Positions 14,061-24,774 of a stretch of 35,632 nt of DNA are shown piece after piece. Numbering within the stretch: position 1 is the first letter of the stretch; each line of letters begins with the position of its first letter. The notes under the pieces are model-generated. The model had not been told where the DNA came from. It made no database searches and was given only the letters and a program-made list of their open reading frames with translations. A program made the position numbers and the translations under genes. The DNA comes from Patescibacteria group bacterium AH-259-L05 (GTDB lineage: Bacteria; Patescibacteriota; Patescibacteriia; UBA2591; UBA6264): contig JALLOO010000007.1 of the NCBI GenBank assembly GCA_027717985.1, positions 1 through 35,632 on the forward strand, given 5' to 3'.

Positions 14061-14219
14061 TTGTCATTCCACACGTTCCTCACTTCGCGAGGAATGACAA
14101 AGAGAAAATGAGGAATGACAAAGAGATAATGAGAAATGACAAAGAAAAAATGAGAAATGACAAAGAGTAGTTTCATCCCGAGCAGGGGAAAAACGGAATG
14201 AAAAGAGAGGGCGGGATGA
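14061..14219. repeat. 21-bp minisatellite reaching the rplA stop codon
   Basis: Four units of the type GAGGAATGACAAAGAGAAAA+T begin at 14089, 14110, 14131 and 14152. On the left stands TTCCTC...GAGGAA; on the right are degenerate units (ACGGAATGAAAAGAGAGG, GCGGGATGAC). The last unit supplies the final base of the rplA TAG. The reading frames through it are artefacts. Confidence 0.9.
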
Positions 14220-14897
14220 CTATAAGCTAATTTTAAATCCTGGGCCCATGGTTGAGGCCAAAACAATGTTTTTAATAAATTTGTCCTTAATCTTAGGCGG
14301 TTTTGCCTTTTTAACTGCTTCTACAATAGTATTAAAATTGTCTTTTATTTTATCCTCTTTCCACGAAACCTTACCAATTACTACATGAATGCCGCCACCT
14401 GCATCATTTTTAAAAAAAAGCTTGCCCTTAGAAAGCTCATTAATGGTTCCTTTAATATCAGTGGTAATCGTTTCGGTCTTTGGACTTGGCATCAGCCCTC
14501 TCGGTCCTAAAATTTTTGCGATGTGCGCTAAATCTTTCATTATTGTCGGTTCAGCAATGGCAATATCAAAATCACATTTCTTCGTTTTTTTAATTTTCTC
14601 AATTAAATCTTGTCCGCCCACAACATCTGCGCCTGCATCTTTTGCCTCTTTTGTCTTTTCCGGACTTACAAATGCAGCGATTTTCTTTTTCTTGCCAATG
14701 TCATGGGGCAAGGTTGTTGATCCCCTCACCTGTTGCTCTGATTTTTTAGGATCAATTCCTAATATAAAATTGGTCTCGATAGATTCATCAAACTTTGCTC
14801 GAGCATGCATTGATATAAAATCTAAGGCCTCATCAAGGGTATATACCCTATTTTTATCTAGCTTAGATTTAATTTTTTGGTATCGTTTACTTCTCAT
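14220..14897 (-). CDS. rplA: 50S ribosomal protein L1
   Basis: 225 residues. L1 binds 23S rRNA at the stalk that guides E-site tRNA and in many bacteria represses its own operon. Seen are MRSKRYQKIKSKLDKNRVYT, the SIETNFILGIDPKKSEQQVR region, LPHDIGKKKKIAAF and GPRGLMPSPKTETITTDI. L1 typical GGGIHVVIGKVSWKEDKIKDN follows as AGGGIHVVIGKVSW. It is the last of secE-nusG-rplK-rplA; rplJ and rplL do not follow. Confidence 0.97.
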   Translation of the reverse strand: MRSKRYQKIKSKLDKNRVYTLDEALDFISMHARAKFDESIETNFILGIDPKKSEQQVRGSTTLPHDIGKKKKIAAFVSPEKTKEAKDAGADVVGGQDLIEKIKKTKKCDFDIAIAEPTIMKDLAHIAKILGPRGLMPSPKTETITTDIKGTINELSKGKLFFKNDAGGGIHVVIGKVSWKEDKIKDNFNTIVEAVKKAKPPKIKDKFIKNIVLASTMGPGFKISL

Positions 14898-14914
14898 AAT
14901 TCACCATGAGAGAT

Positions 14915-14966
14915 TCCTCGGCTCCCCTTCGACAAGCTCAGGGTCGCCTCGGAATGACAAAGGGGG
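14915..14966. repeat. REP-like repeat between rplK and rplA
   Basis: Contains CCCCTTCGACAAGCTCAGGG, a short imperfect hairpin common in intergenic repeats of many bacteria, joined to CCTCGGAATGACAAAGGGGG, a unit of the local GAATGACA family. It fills the 71-bp gap inside the r-protein operon. Confidence 0.8.
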
Positions 14967-14968
14967 TT

Positions 14969-15394
14969 TTAGTCCACAATTTCTAATCCCATTTGTCGGG
15001 CCGTACCCTCAACAATTCTTGATGCTGCCTCAATATCATCCGTATTTAAATCAGGTAATTTTATTTTTGCAACATTTTTTATTTGTGCCTTGGTAATTTT
15101 GCCAACCTTTTCCTGGAGCGACTTGCCCGATCCTTTTTCAATCCCAACGGCTTTTTTAATTAAACCTGACGTCAAAGGTGTTTTGATCACGAATGAATAC
15201 GTATTATTTTCATAAACACTAATCTCAACAGGGAGCACATTTCCCATTGTATCCTTGCTTCTATCATTAAATTGCTTGCAAAATTCAGCAATATTTAAAC
15301 CATGCTGTCCTAAGGCAGGACCAATCGGCGGCGCTGGCGTAGCCTGCCCTGCGGGAATTTGTAATTTAAGAATCGTTTTTACTTTTTTAGCCAT
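14969..15394 (-). CDS. rplK: 50S ribosomal protein L11
   Basis: 141 residues, full length. N-terminal domain with [20 protein letters not shown] and [14 protein letters not shown]-terminal rRNA-binding domain with [20 protein letters not shown]. It forms the GTPase-associated centre with 23S rRNA helices 43/44. It stands 28 bp after nusG. Confidence 0.97.
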   Translation of the reverse strand: MAKKVKTILKLQIPAGQATPAPPIGPALGQHGLNIAEFCKQFNDRSKDTMGNVLPVEISVYENNTYSFVIKTPLTSGLIKKAVGIEKGSGKSLQEKVGKITKAQIKNVAKIKLPDLNTDDIEAASRIVEGTARQMGLEIVD

Positions 15395-15422
15395 ACAATG
15401 ATTATTAATACCTGATCATTGG

Positions 15423-15971
15423 TTACGACAATTTTTTTACTTGTAAAAAGTCGAGTTCTGCTGGGGTGTCTCTGCCAAACACAGAAATTAATACTTTTAT
15501 TCTTCCTCGTGCCTCATCTATTTCAGACACCTTGCCCTCAAAACCCTTAAACGGACCGTCAATAATACGTACGGGTGAATTAATTTCCACATCAATCTTA
15601 TACTTTGGCTCTTCAACCCCCATCCGCTTTTGAAGCGATTTTATCTCTTCTTCAGCTAAAGGAACCGGCGTGGTGCCTGAACCAATAAAGCCAGTCACAT
15701 TGGGGGTGTTTCTTACTACATACCATGAATCATCAGACACAATCATCTCAACTAAAACATAACCCGGAAATATCTTTTCAGTCACGGTCCGGCGGCGACC
15801 ATTTTTTATTTTTATTTTTTTTTCTGTGGGCACGAGAATATTATAAATTTTATCTGCCATATCTAAAGATTCAATCCTTTGTTTAAGTCCCTCAGCAACA
15901 TTTTCTTCATATCCAGAGTATACATGAATTGCGTACCAACGTTTACCTTCTTGTTGAACTTGTTTTGGCAT
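15423..15971 (-). CDS. nusG: Transcription elongation/antitermination factor NusG
   Basis: 182 residues. NGN domain from WYAIHVYSGYEENVAEGLKQ through KIFPGYVLVEM and VRNTPNVTGFIGSGTTPVPL; KOW domain from PVRIIDGPFKGFEGKVSEID. It binds RNA polymerase and links it to Rho or the ribosome. The gene follows secE by 14 bp as usual. The short N-terminal extension (MPKQVQQEGK) is not unusual. Confidence 0.97.
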   Translation of the reverse strand: MPKQVQQEGKRWYAIHVYSGYEENVAEGLKQRIESLDMADKIYNILVPTEKKIKIKNGRRRTVTEKIFPGYVLVEMIVSDDSWYVVRNTPNVTGFIGSGTTPVPLAEEEIKSLQKRMGVEEPKYKIDVEINSPVRIIDGPFKGFEGKVSEIDEARGRIKVLISVFGRDTPAELDFLQVKKLS

Positions 15972-15985
15972 GTGAAAAAATTAAT

Positions 15986-16168
15986 TTAGATAACCAATTG
16001 TAAAATATTAGTTAATATAAAGTCAACAATTCCTAAAAAAGTAGCAACAACCAAACTAATCGCAATAACAAGTAGGGTATGTCGAATCGCCTGCTGTTTC
16101 GTAGGCCAGTTTACCTTTTTTAATTCTTTAACTGACCCTTTAAAATAATTGGTTACTTTAGTAATCAT
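15986..16168 (-). CDS. secE: Preprotein translocase subunit SecE
   Basis: 60 residues, the short single-helix type. An amphipathic segment (VKELKKVNWPTKQQAIRHTL) precedes one membrane helix (about 31-56). It forms SecYEG with SecY and SecG; neither is in the window. First gene of the secE-nusG-rplK-rplA operon. There is no Shine-Dalgarno. Confidence 0.96.
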   Translation of the reverse strand: MITKVTNYFKGSVKELKKVNWPTKQQAIRHTLLVIAISLVVATFLGIVDFILTNILQLVI

Positions 16169-16250
16169 ATTTATTAGTCTCTAAAGTTTGGATAAAGATA
16201 TCATTCCTTACAAACTTCAAGGTTCTTCCGAATGAAATGAGGAAGGTTCT

Positions 16251-16270
16251 TAAAAAGACCCCACGGGTCT
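16251..16270 (-). terminator. Terminator of gyrB, also at the 5' end of the secE transcript
   Basis: 6-bp stem AGACCC/GGGTCT (16256-16261, 16265-16270) with loop of three, then TTTTTAAG on the minus strand. The predicted secE start point falls at or next to the stem. Confidence 0.65.
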
Positions 16271-16276
16271 ATTATT

Positions 16277-16304
16277 ACTATAACATACCCGTAAAAAAAT
16301 GCAA
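16277..16304 (-). promoter_or_regulatory. Probable secE-nusG-rplK-rplA promoter
   Basis: -35 TTGCAT (16299-16304), 16-bp spacer, -10 TATAGT (16277-16282). It stands between the gyrB stop (16309) and the terminator. Confidence 0.5.
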
Positions 16305-16308
16305 GTGT

Positions 16309-18522
<2,214 letters not shown>

Positions 18523-18543
18523 TTACCTATAAAATACACCTAT

Positions 18544-18572
18544 ATTATACCATAAAAATACAATAAAAACAA
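18544..18572 (-). promoter_or_regulatory. gyrB promoter (extended -10)
   Basis: -35 TTGTTT (18567-18572), 17-bp spacer, TGGTATAAT with -10 at 18544-18549. It gives a leader of about 30 nt before the ATG at 18507 and supports translation of the lysine-rich tail. Confidence 0.65.
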
Positions 18573-18614
18573 GGCAAAAATAAACTAAAAAAGAAACTTT
18601 TTCAAGCCTCTCTA

Positions 18615-18707
18615 GGACATGTGCCTTCGGCGCATAACTAATTTCGGAATCTTGGGAAAATCCTGAAATTAACGATTTCAAGGATTTTTCAGATTCCTCA
18701 ATTATAA
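18615..18707 (+). repeat. 93-bp structured repeat, copy 2
   Basis: Same element as 11885-11977 on the other strand. Order: hairpin ATGTGCCTTCGGCGCAT, spacer CTAATTTC, long hairpin (GGAATCT/AGATTCC outside, AAAATCCT/AGGATTTT and GAAAT/ATTTC inside), end TCAATTATAA. Base pair 6 of the outer stem is C-G here and T-A in copy 1. It lies between the 18730 gene and the gyrB promoter. Confidence 0.85.
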
Positions 18708-18729
18708 CAAAATTACTCTAAAAAAATCT

Positions 18730-19026
18730 CTATACGGCTTCTAGTTTGCCTACTCTTTCCTCTAATCTTCTTAACTGAAGACCGAGCGCTGCTAACTCTT
18801 GTTCCTGCTTCTCATAAAGAGCAATAAATCTGTCGAGTTTTGTAAACAACTCGCTGGAATTCTCTTTCATCCATCTGACATCTTTTTCTATGTTGGTAAG
18901 ACGGCCATCCACCGAATCAAGACGCTTGTTTACCCCTTGAAAATCTTCTTGGATCGATTCAGCAAAAGGCTCAAGCGATTCAACAAATACTTCTTTTATA
19001 TCTTTTTTTGTTAATTCTTTTGTCAT
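18730..19026 (-). CDS. Small coiled-coil protein, function unknown
   Basis: 98 residues, almost continuous heptads: FQGVNKRLDSVDGRLTNIEK, then LFTKLDRFIALYEKQEQELA and LRRLEERVGKLEAV. Proteins of this look are common in CPR genomes and have no known role. It probably oligomerises (inference). The promoter puts the transcript start 5-7 bases before the ATG; no Shine-Dalgarno is seen. Confidence 0.78.
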   Translation of the reverse strand: MTKELTKKDIKEVFVESLEPFAESIQEDFQGVNKRLDSVDGRLTNIEKDVRWMKENSSELFTKLDRFIALYEKQEQELAALGLQLRRLEERVGKLEAV

Positions 19027-19038
19027 ACTTATATATAT

Positions 19039-19066
19039 ATTGTATAACTTTAAAAAATGCTGTCAA
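19039..19066 (-). promoter_or_regulatory. Promoter of the 18730 gene
   Basis: -35 TTGACA (19061-19066), 16-bp spacer, -10 TACAAT (19039-19044), giving a nearly leaderless mRNA. Confidence 0.75.
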
Positions 19067-19103
19067 TCCGCAAAGAATAAAGTTACTCAAAAGTTAAAAG
19101 AGA

Positions 19104-19139
19104 GCAAAAATCCCGATCAAAAAACGAGATTTTCGGGAT
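19104..19139 (-). terminator. Terminator of the giant-protein operon
   Basis: 7-bp stem ATCCCGA/TCGGGAT (19110-19116, 19133-19139), followed on the minus strand by TTTTGCTCT. It lies 24 bp after the stop at 19164. Confidence 0.75.
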
Positions 19140-19163
19140 AAAAAACTTGTTAATTATCAAAAT

Positions 19164-22100
19164 TCAAAGGCTTTTAAATAATTGTCGCGCTCTATTTGTA
19201 CTAAATGTTTTTCTGTCTAACCCTAGCTTTTCAACCCATTCTGACATTTCCGTATTTTTATAAACTTCTCTAAACTCTTCAGGGCTCATATTTCCGCTCC
19301 TATAATACGTTCCGCCCTTCCCCCAATCAGGACCGCTTTCTTTAACATTTTGAATGAGCTTCTCTATTTTACCGCTCAATTCATCCTGTCTGGCAAAAAT
19401 TAAATCATTTAAATCTTTTGGAATAGGTCCGTTAGCAAGTCTGATGGCTTCCTCAGCGGCATGTCCTGTCACCTCTCTATAATTATGATATTTTTCAAAA
19501 TATGAACGCGCTATTTTTTGTCCCTTTTCATTTCCTTCCAGTGTTGTGCTAATAAAGTCCTGAAATTTTTCCGGATCTTTACCCACCTCCTCAAGACCGC
19601 CTAAATCAATTATAACTTTTTCAGCATCTGCCACCTCTTCAATAGACGCCGTTTTTGCAGTTTCCCCAACAGCTGTTACTTCAGTTGGCTCTTCAATTAC
19701 TTTCTCTTCTGCTATAGATTTTTCCGCGGGAGCTGATTCTTCGAGTGGGACTGGGGTCTCTGGTTCAGATACAACCTCTACACCAGGCATTTCCATTTTT
19801 GCTACTTCAGCATGGGTTATATGTCTCCACGACTGACCTGGCTCCAGTATATTATGAGCATGGTCTCCTTTATATGAAATAAGATTGCCCTCATCATCTA
19901 ACCCAAATGTTGTTCCTTCTTTTCCGCCTTCTATAACAACCTCTCCCTGATCATTTAATATAAATCTATCCACTCCTTGCTCTGTTTTAGCAAAGTCTTC
20001 ATGATATTCTAATAATCTTTCGCGAAATGACGTTAATTTTTCAGGCACTTCTGTTTCAGGCGTTAGTTCTGCTTGTTCAGCTGTTTGCCCAGGCGGTTGA
20101 TCAGCGACTTCTTCCGCCGGCGTTTTTGGCCCAGGGACTTCTTCTCCTACGACCGCCTCAGGTGTTTTTTCAGGAATAGATTCTGTAACCTCAAGCGGCG
20201 CTCTTAAATCTCCTTTCGTATAACTGCTGGCGAGCATATTTCCTTGTTCATCATAAAAATCAATCTGAGCACTCCCATCAGGTGTTTCTTTTAAAATATA
20301 TTTATCCGCTGATGGATACTCTTGTTTTATGGTATCTATAATGCCAGGAAGCTCTTGTTTAGTTGCTTCTGGTATATTTTTAAATTTATTTATAGTTTGA
20401 ACAAATTTATCTGAATCTTCGCTGGTTAATAACGTGTCTGGCTCCGCTTGAACAGTTTCAAAAGTAGGAACTTCCTCTGGAATTTCCGTAACTCGTTCTG
20501 TGCTCTCGGCTGCAGCTTTTTCAAATACCTGTTCAGGCGTTGCCTCTTTAGTTTCTAACACCTCGGCCTGTTCAGGCTCAGGCATTGTTTCAACCGGAGC
20601 TACAACTTCCTCAACCTCTTCAGTTGCTATAGAAACTGTATCAAGCGGGCTTTCCATCATATGTAATAATTCTTTTTTAGCACCAAAACCTTTTACTATG
20701 TCTCCTTTTTCAACTGCGCCATCGCCGTTATAATCAATTTCATATTTTGGAAATAAACGAGAGCCAGTATTTTTCATATTTACCATCTGCTGCTGGCCCG
20801 TGTCATCATAAACATATCGCGGGGTCCACATATCAGAATCAGGCAATTTTCCGCTCATTGCTTTTTCCTTAAAATGTTCAATTGCCAAATCTAGTGTATC
20901 TTTATTAAAGTCATTGCCTTCAGCAACTAAACCACCAAAATCTTTACCGATGACCCCATCATTGCCTTCTAAAACACGTAAGAAAAATTGTGTTTGACTT
21001 TGATCAAGAGCCCAATCCGGCTCGTTTTGTACCGCCTCAAGCACCAGTGCTTTAATTTGATCTTCATCCCCTGCGGCTAACGCCTCATTCATTTTGTCAG
21101 TTAAATCTTCCCAATATTCCTCGCCTACTTCAGCAAGTACTGGTTCCACTGCTTCTGCCGCTTCTAAACTTTGTAAATATTGGTCAACATCTCCTGCGTC
21201 TTTAATATCTGTTAGCAATTGATCTACCGTGGATGAATCAATAGCTTCACTCGTTTTAGAAACATATTCAGCTAAAAGTTCATTATTTTCTATAATAGAT
21301 TGTTTTGCTACATCACTCAAATCAGTCATTACTTTTTCTAATTCTTCAGCAGATGAAGCCTCGCAAAATAATTTGTCCCAATCTAAATTTTCTAATTGTT
21401 CACTGGTTACATTGTCAACATCAGCGGGCAGGTATTCTTCTGAAAAATATTCCTGCGGGCTCTCTACAACCTTATCTTTTATATAATCAATCGCATAGGT
21501 TCTCTCGGCGTCATGGGTATCAGCGCTTTCATACCACTCCTTAAACGCGCTTCTATCATCCATTTGGTTCTCTACTTCCTGCCAAATGCTATCCCCATCC
21601 TGATAATCAAGATGTTCTGGCACTGGTTCTGTAGCTATTTCTACAGGAGCTTCTGGAGCTTCTGCCTGCGCCTCACCTGCTTCAGCTGCTTCTTCTGCAA
21701 GGGCTTCAGGAACAACTTCAGGAGTAACTTCAGCAACTTCAGCTTCTATTTCTGCAAGAGCCTCTGGAGCTGCTTCTTCCCCTAAACCAAGAATTTCTTT
21801 GCCTTCTTTAGTAAAGTATCCAGCAGTTAGAGCTCCGCCCAGACCTCCACCAACCATGCTTATAAGTTTTCGCCGTTTAGTTTTCTTCTCTATTCTACTA
21901 ACATCTTGTTCAATTTTTTCTTCAAGCTTTTGAGTATTAATTTGTTGGTGCCACAACAGCTCACTAAGAACTCTTTGATTAGCAAACTCTACCTGTCTAA
22001 CATTATGAATAAAATTTTCTGCTCTGCTCTTAAGCAAAGGGTTGGAATCTAATAATCCTAATTCTATCCTGGACTGTACTAATACGACATTTTCTCGTAA

Positions 22101-23795
22101 TTGAGGCAGCTCTTCGGCTGGAAATTCAATATCTTTAATAACCTTTTCTGCTTCGTCAATCATTAATTCAATCTCCTTAATCCCTTTTATTTCTGTTTTC
22201 TTGCCTCCTGCCTCTCCAAGCACGTACCCAATACCAACTCCACCGATCGCTCCCGCCACCACTCTACCCAAACTACTGCTCCTTATAGCCACTCCTATTG
22301 CAGTACCTGTTGCCAAACTAATTATGTCATATTTATATTTCTCCCAAATCCCCTGTTCTTCTTCAGTCATTCCTTCGGGCTTTTTGTCAGGTGTGCCACT
22401 GCGTAATAAATTAAACTTTTGAACCAACTCATAAACCTTTGGTTTTTCGTTTTTTAATGCCTCTAATCTTTTTCTTGCTTCATGCTCTCCTCTTTCGTGT
22501 TGAGCTAATGTCATTGCCATCTGAACTGCCATATCTTTCTGTTGCCATTCATCAACATCAGGGTATTCAGCCCTAACCTTAGTTAAAGCGTTTAAATAAA
22601 ATTCTTTTTCTAAATCTTGTAATTTAGATTCTAAAACTTTGTCTTTTCCTTCTACTTTGGCCTTTTCATATTCTTTTAACGTTGTTATGGCTTCTTTGCT
22701 TGTTTGTCTTCTCATTTCATTGCTCATTAATCCGCTTAATTCTCTTTTCAATTTCTCTACATCTTCAAACAGGTCTTCCTGCGCCTTATTTCTTGCTTGC
22801 TCTAATTGTTTTTGAAATTTCTCTTCAGTTTTTGTGGCTTTTTTCTGTTTTGCTTTTCTTTCAATCTTTTTTGTAATCAAGCGCGTCAAAGCTAAACCTC
22901 CTGCCATAACTACCACTCCGGTACCGCCTGTTGCTATTCCAGCTGCTGCTATTAATTTAGCAGCACCGCCTATAAGAGCAAAATTTTTAAGTATTCCTCC
23001 AACCATTTTTCCGGCTTTTCCCCATCCAAATTTCGACACTGCTGCCTGCGCTTCAGCTTCTATTGTTTGCTGGATAATTTGATGGATATTTTGAGCTATT
23101 TCCTCGGCCTTCCCTTTAATTAACAAGTCTTCTTTTCCTTGACTAACAGCAACTTCTTGAATTTTCTCTTTATAAAAAGCAACAATTTTTTCATCATCTT
23201 TCTCTTCCATTAATTTATGCAGTGTTTTTATTTCTTTATCGCTTAATTTTTCAAAAATCTCTTTAGGTTCAATATCAAGATATTTTAATTCACCAGCTAA
23301 AAGTTCTTTAGCTTTTTGAGTTGTGTCCTCCGCCTCTTTGTTAATATCTGCCAACTTTTCTTTTTCCTTCGGCACTGCTTCTTGCTCTTGTTCAGGAGTT
23401 AGTGTACCTTCTTTATCAAAAGATTCCTTTTCTTTATCCACATCTTTAAGTAATTCTTCTTTCTTAGCCTCATAATCCCTTAAGGCCGTCTCATACTCTT
23501 CTTTAACGGCCTCCCTGCTTTCTTCAGTTTTTGCCTCCTTTTCAAAACCTAAAAATCCTCGAACGCCTGTAATCTTTTCCATATTTGCCTCTGCTCGTGT
23601 TAGTCGTTCACGAGCTTGTTCAAATTCACTTTCTTTTACTTTTTTCAATCGTTGTTTTAATTCTGCTTTGCGAAGTTTACTTACTCCTGTTTCTCCTCGC
23701 CCTTTTAATTCTTTTTGTAGATCTTTTATTGTAGGCCTTTTCTCTACATTTTCTTCGGAGGAAGAAGGGGGTAATTTTTCAATTTCTTTTGTCAT
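19164..23795 (-). CDS. Giant membrane/coiled-coil protein of CPR type, function unknown
   Basis: 1543 residues. From the N terminus: a SAP/Rho-N-like helical motif (about 22-52, IKDLQKELKGRGETGVSKLR and then KAELKQRL); charged coiled coil to about 250; a long Gly/Ala hydrophobic segment (about 262-305); coiled coil rich in Lys/Glu; a second hydrophobic segment with glycine-zipper spacing (about 488-530); a third (about 643-660); a Glu/Ala/Pro-rich linker (665-730); then a large acidic region with an EF-hand/dockerin-type loop DYNGDGAVEKGD at 1021-1032; more acidic linkers (PEEVAD-type); and a helical C terminus. Three membrane segments suggest that the large acidic part lies on one side of the membrane, possibly outside. 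It is last in a run of small genes starting at 25104. No enzyme domain is recognised. Confidence 0.8.
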   Translation of the reverse strand: MTKEIEKLPPSSSEENVEKRPTIKDLQKELKGRGETGVSKLRKAELKQRLKKVKESEFEQARERLTRAEANMEKITGVRGFLGFEKEAKTEESREAVKEEYETALRDYEAKKEELLKDVDKEKESFDKEGTLTPEQEQEAVPKEKEKLADINKEAEDTTQKAKELLAGELKYLDIEPKEIFEKLSDKEIKTLHKLMEEKDDEKIVAFYKEKIQEVAVSQGKEDLLIKGKAEEIAQNIHQIIQQTIEAEAQAAVSKFGWGKAGKMVGGILKNFALIGGAAKLIAAAGIATGGTGVVVMAGGLALTRLITKKIERKAKQKKATKTEEKFQKQLEQARNKAQEDLFEDVEKLKRELSGLMSNEMRRQTSKEAITTLKEYEKAKVEGKDKVLESKLQDLEKEFYLNALTKVRAEYPDVDEWQQKDMAVQMAMTLAQHERGEHEARKRLEALKNEKPKVYELVQKFNLLRSGTPDKKPEGMTEEEQGIWEKYKYDIISLATGTAIGVAIRSSSLGRVVAGAIGGVGIGYVLGEAGGKKTEIKGIKEIELMIDEAEKVIKDIEFPAEELPQLRENVVLVQSRIELGLLDSNPLLKSRAENFIHNVRQVEFANQRVLSELLWHQQINTQKLEEKIEQDVSRIEKKTKRRKLISMVGGGLGGALTAGYFTKEGKEILGLGEEAAPEALAEIEAEVAEVTPEVVPEALAEEAAEAGEAQAEAPEAPVEIATEPVPEHLDYQDGDSIWQEVENQMDDRSAFKEWYESADTHDAERTYAIDYIKDKVVESPQEYFSEEYLPADVDNVTSEQLENLDWDKLFCEASSAEELEKVMTDLSDVAKQSIIENNELLAEYVSKTSEAIDSSTVDQLLTDIKDAGDVDQYLQSLEAAEAVEPVLAEVGEEYWEDLTDKMNEALAAGDEDQIKALVLEAVQNEPDWALDQSQTQFFLRVLEGNDGVIGKDFGGLVAEGNDFNKDTLDLAIEHFKEKAMSGKLPDSDMWTPRYVYDDTGQQQMVNMKNTGSRLFPKYEIDYNGDGAVEKGDIVKGFGAKKELLHMMESPLDTVSIATEEVEEVVAPVETMPEPEQAEVLETKEATPEQVFEKAAAESTERVTEIPEEVPTFETVQAEPDTLLTSEDSDKFVQTINKFKNIPEATKQELPGIIDTIKQEYPSADKYILKETPDGSAQIDFYDEQGNMLASSYTKGDLRAPLEVTESIPEKTPEAVVGEEVPGPKTPAEEVADQPPGQTAEQAELTPETEVPEKLTSFRERLLEYHEDFAKTEQGVDRFILNDQGEVVIEGGKEGTTFGLDDEGNLISYKGDHAHNILEPGQSWRHITHAEVAKMEMPGVEVVSEPETPVPLEESAPAEKSIAEEKVIEEPTEVTAVGETAKTASIEEVADAEKVIIDLGGLEEVGKDPEKFQDFISTTLEGNEKGQKIARSYFEKYHNYREVTGHAAEEAIRLANGPIPKDLNDLIFARQDELSGKIEKLIQNVKESGPDWGKGGTYYRSGNMSPEEFREVYKNTEMSEWVEKLGLDRKTFSTNRARQLFKSL

Positions 23796-23805
23796 GGTAT
23801 TAAAT

Positions 23806-23991
23806 TTAAATTTGTTTTTTTAATTTATTTAAAACTTCTTGAATCTTTTTTTCTTCGATTCTTTTTATAATAGCGCTAACAATACTGCTCCTTTCCGCCC
23901 GCAATTCATTGAGTTTTTTAACAAACTCATTATAAATTGCTTCTAATTCCTTAATTTTCTTTTTAAGAGTTTCTGGTTCTTTAGCTGGCAT
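23806..23991 (-). CDS. Small coiled-coil protein, function unknown
   Basis: 61 residues. Two helices, one starting KKKIKELEAIYNEFVKKLNE and one with IVSAIIKRIEEKKIQEVLNK, lysine-rich and with no membrane segment. It lies 10 bp before the giant gene and 11 bp after the 24003 gene, so the three are surely co-transcribed. It may be a partner of the giant protein's coiled coils (inference from position only). Confidence 0.72.
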   Translation of the reverse strand: MPAKEPETLKKKIKELEAIYNEFVKKLNELRAERSSIVSAIIKRIEEKKIQEVLNKLKKQI

Positions 23992-24002
23992 AGGTGTATA
24001 TA

Positions 24003-24341
24003 TTATTGACTCAGCTTTGTTCCTTTTAACCGAGCTGTGCCCTGAACAAATTCATTTCCAAATTGTTGCAATGTCTTAGCAATTTTGTCAGAAAAATCCG
24101 GAATGCGGCCATTAAAAAACTCCAACACCTCATCTGACCTTGGAGATTCATTCTCACCCATAAATTTTTCAAAATCTTTCACTCCTTGCTCATCAAGTTC
24201 ATCAAGAGCCATAACACCTAAGCGCTGTTGAGCTTGAGCAGCTAATTTTTCAGTATACTCTTTTTTAAAATCCTCTGGCATAGTATCAATGCCAGCTTTT
24301 TTAATTACATCCTGAATAAATTGTTGAATCACATTTTCCAT
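24003..24341 (-). CDS. DUF5663-like small helical protein
   Basis: 112 residues. Layout matches the paralogue at 24775-25104: an opening helix (QQFIQDVIKKAGIDTMPEDF), a central KLAAQAQQRLGVMALDELDE, an acidic turn (MGENESPRSDEVLEFFNGRI) and PDFSDKIAKTLQQFGNEF. From memory this is the DUF5663 pattern, found in CPR and without known function. Second small gene before the giant gene. Confidence 0.7.
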   Translation of the reverse strand: MENVIQQFIQDVIKKAGIDTMPEDFKKEYTEKLAAQAQQRLGVMALDELDEQGVKDFEKFMGENESPRSDEVLEFFNGRIPDFSDKIAKTLQQFGNEFVQGTARLKGTKLSQ

Positions 24342-24395
24342 AGATTTATTTCTTAACTAATTAAAATTAAATTTCTCGGCATTATTATATCGTAT

Positions 24396-24449
24396 TTAAT
24401 AGCGGATATTACACATAATATTTTGTCCTGATATGCGTTCATCAGCCAT
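24396..24449 (-). pseudogene. Truncated duplicate of the start of the DUF5663-like gene
   Basis: The bases around 24420-24450 repeat those around 25075-25105 (ATATTTTGTCCT...TGTTCATCAGCCATAGA pattern). The frame reads MADERISGQNIMCNIRY and stops, against MADEHILGQNI in the full gene. It probably marks an old tandem duplication, now decayed; a real 17-residue peptide is unlikely. Confidence 0.7.
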
Positions 24450-24462
24450 AGAATAAATATAT

Positions 24463-24708
24463 TTAAATCTTCCCCCTTATCTCTGGCCCCAAAAATCTGG
24501 CTATATTCTCTTTTCTCAATCCTCTATACCACTCATAAAACCTTGCTGCACCTCCCCTTTCTCTACAAAACTCTTCTGTTTGTCTATCAATTAATCGAAT
24601 TTGCTCATCTAGTTTTTTATCAACCCTTTCACTAATATATTCTGCTTTAGACCTTTCTGCCCCTGATCCAGGTATGGAAGGGAACGGTTGTTCAAATTCT
24701 TTTTTCAT
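24463..24708 (-). CDS. Small charged protein, function unknown
   Basis: 81 residues from the ATG at 24708 (an ATG at 24765 lies in the stem-loop before the gene). MKKEFEQPFPSIPGSGAERS is followed by helix KAEYISERVDKKLDEQIRLI and an Arg-rich end (ERGGAARFYEWYRGLRKENI). It could be cytosolic and nucleic-acid or protein binding; nothing is recognised. It sits between the DUF5663-like gene and its truncated duplicate. Confidence 0.65.
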   Translation of the reverse strand: MKKEFEQPFPSIPGSGAERSKAEYISERVDKKLDEQIRLIDRQTEEFCRERGGAARFYEWYRGLRKENIARFLGPEIRGKI

Positions 24709-24744
24709 AATTTTATATGTCAAATAAATTAGGTATTTAAAACT

Positions 24745-24773
24745 AAAGGAATTTGAAAATTCCAAATTCCTTT
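24745..24773 (-). terminator. Stem-loop after the 24775 gene
   Basis: 11-bp stem AAAGGAATTTG/CAAATTCCTTT (24745-24755, 24763-24773), then AGTTTTAAAT on the minus strand. A weak T tract suggests partial termination or mRNA processing inside the operon. Confidence 0.55.
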
Positions 24774-24774
24774 C

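Noticed and set aside
14015-14266. 83-codon frame on the minus strand
   Set aside because: Made of the minisatellite units (repeated VISH/VIPH) and overlapping the end of rplA.
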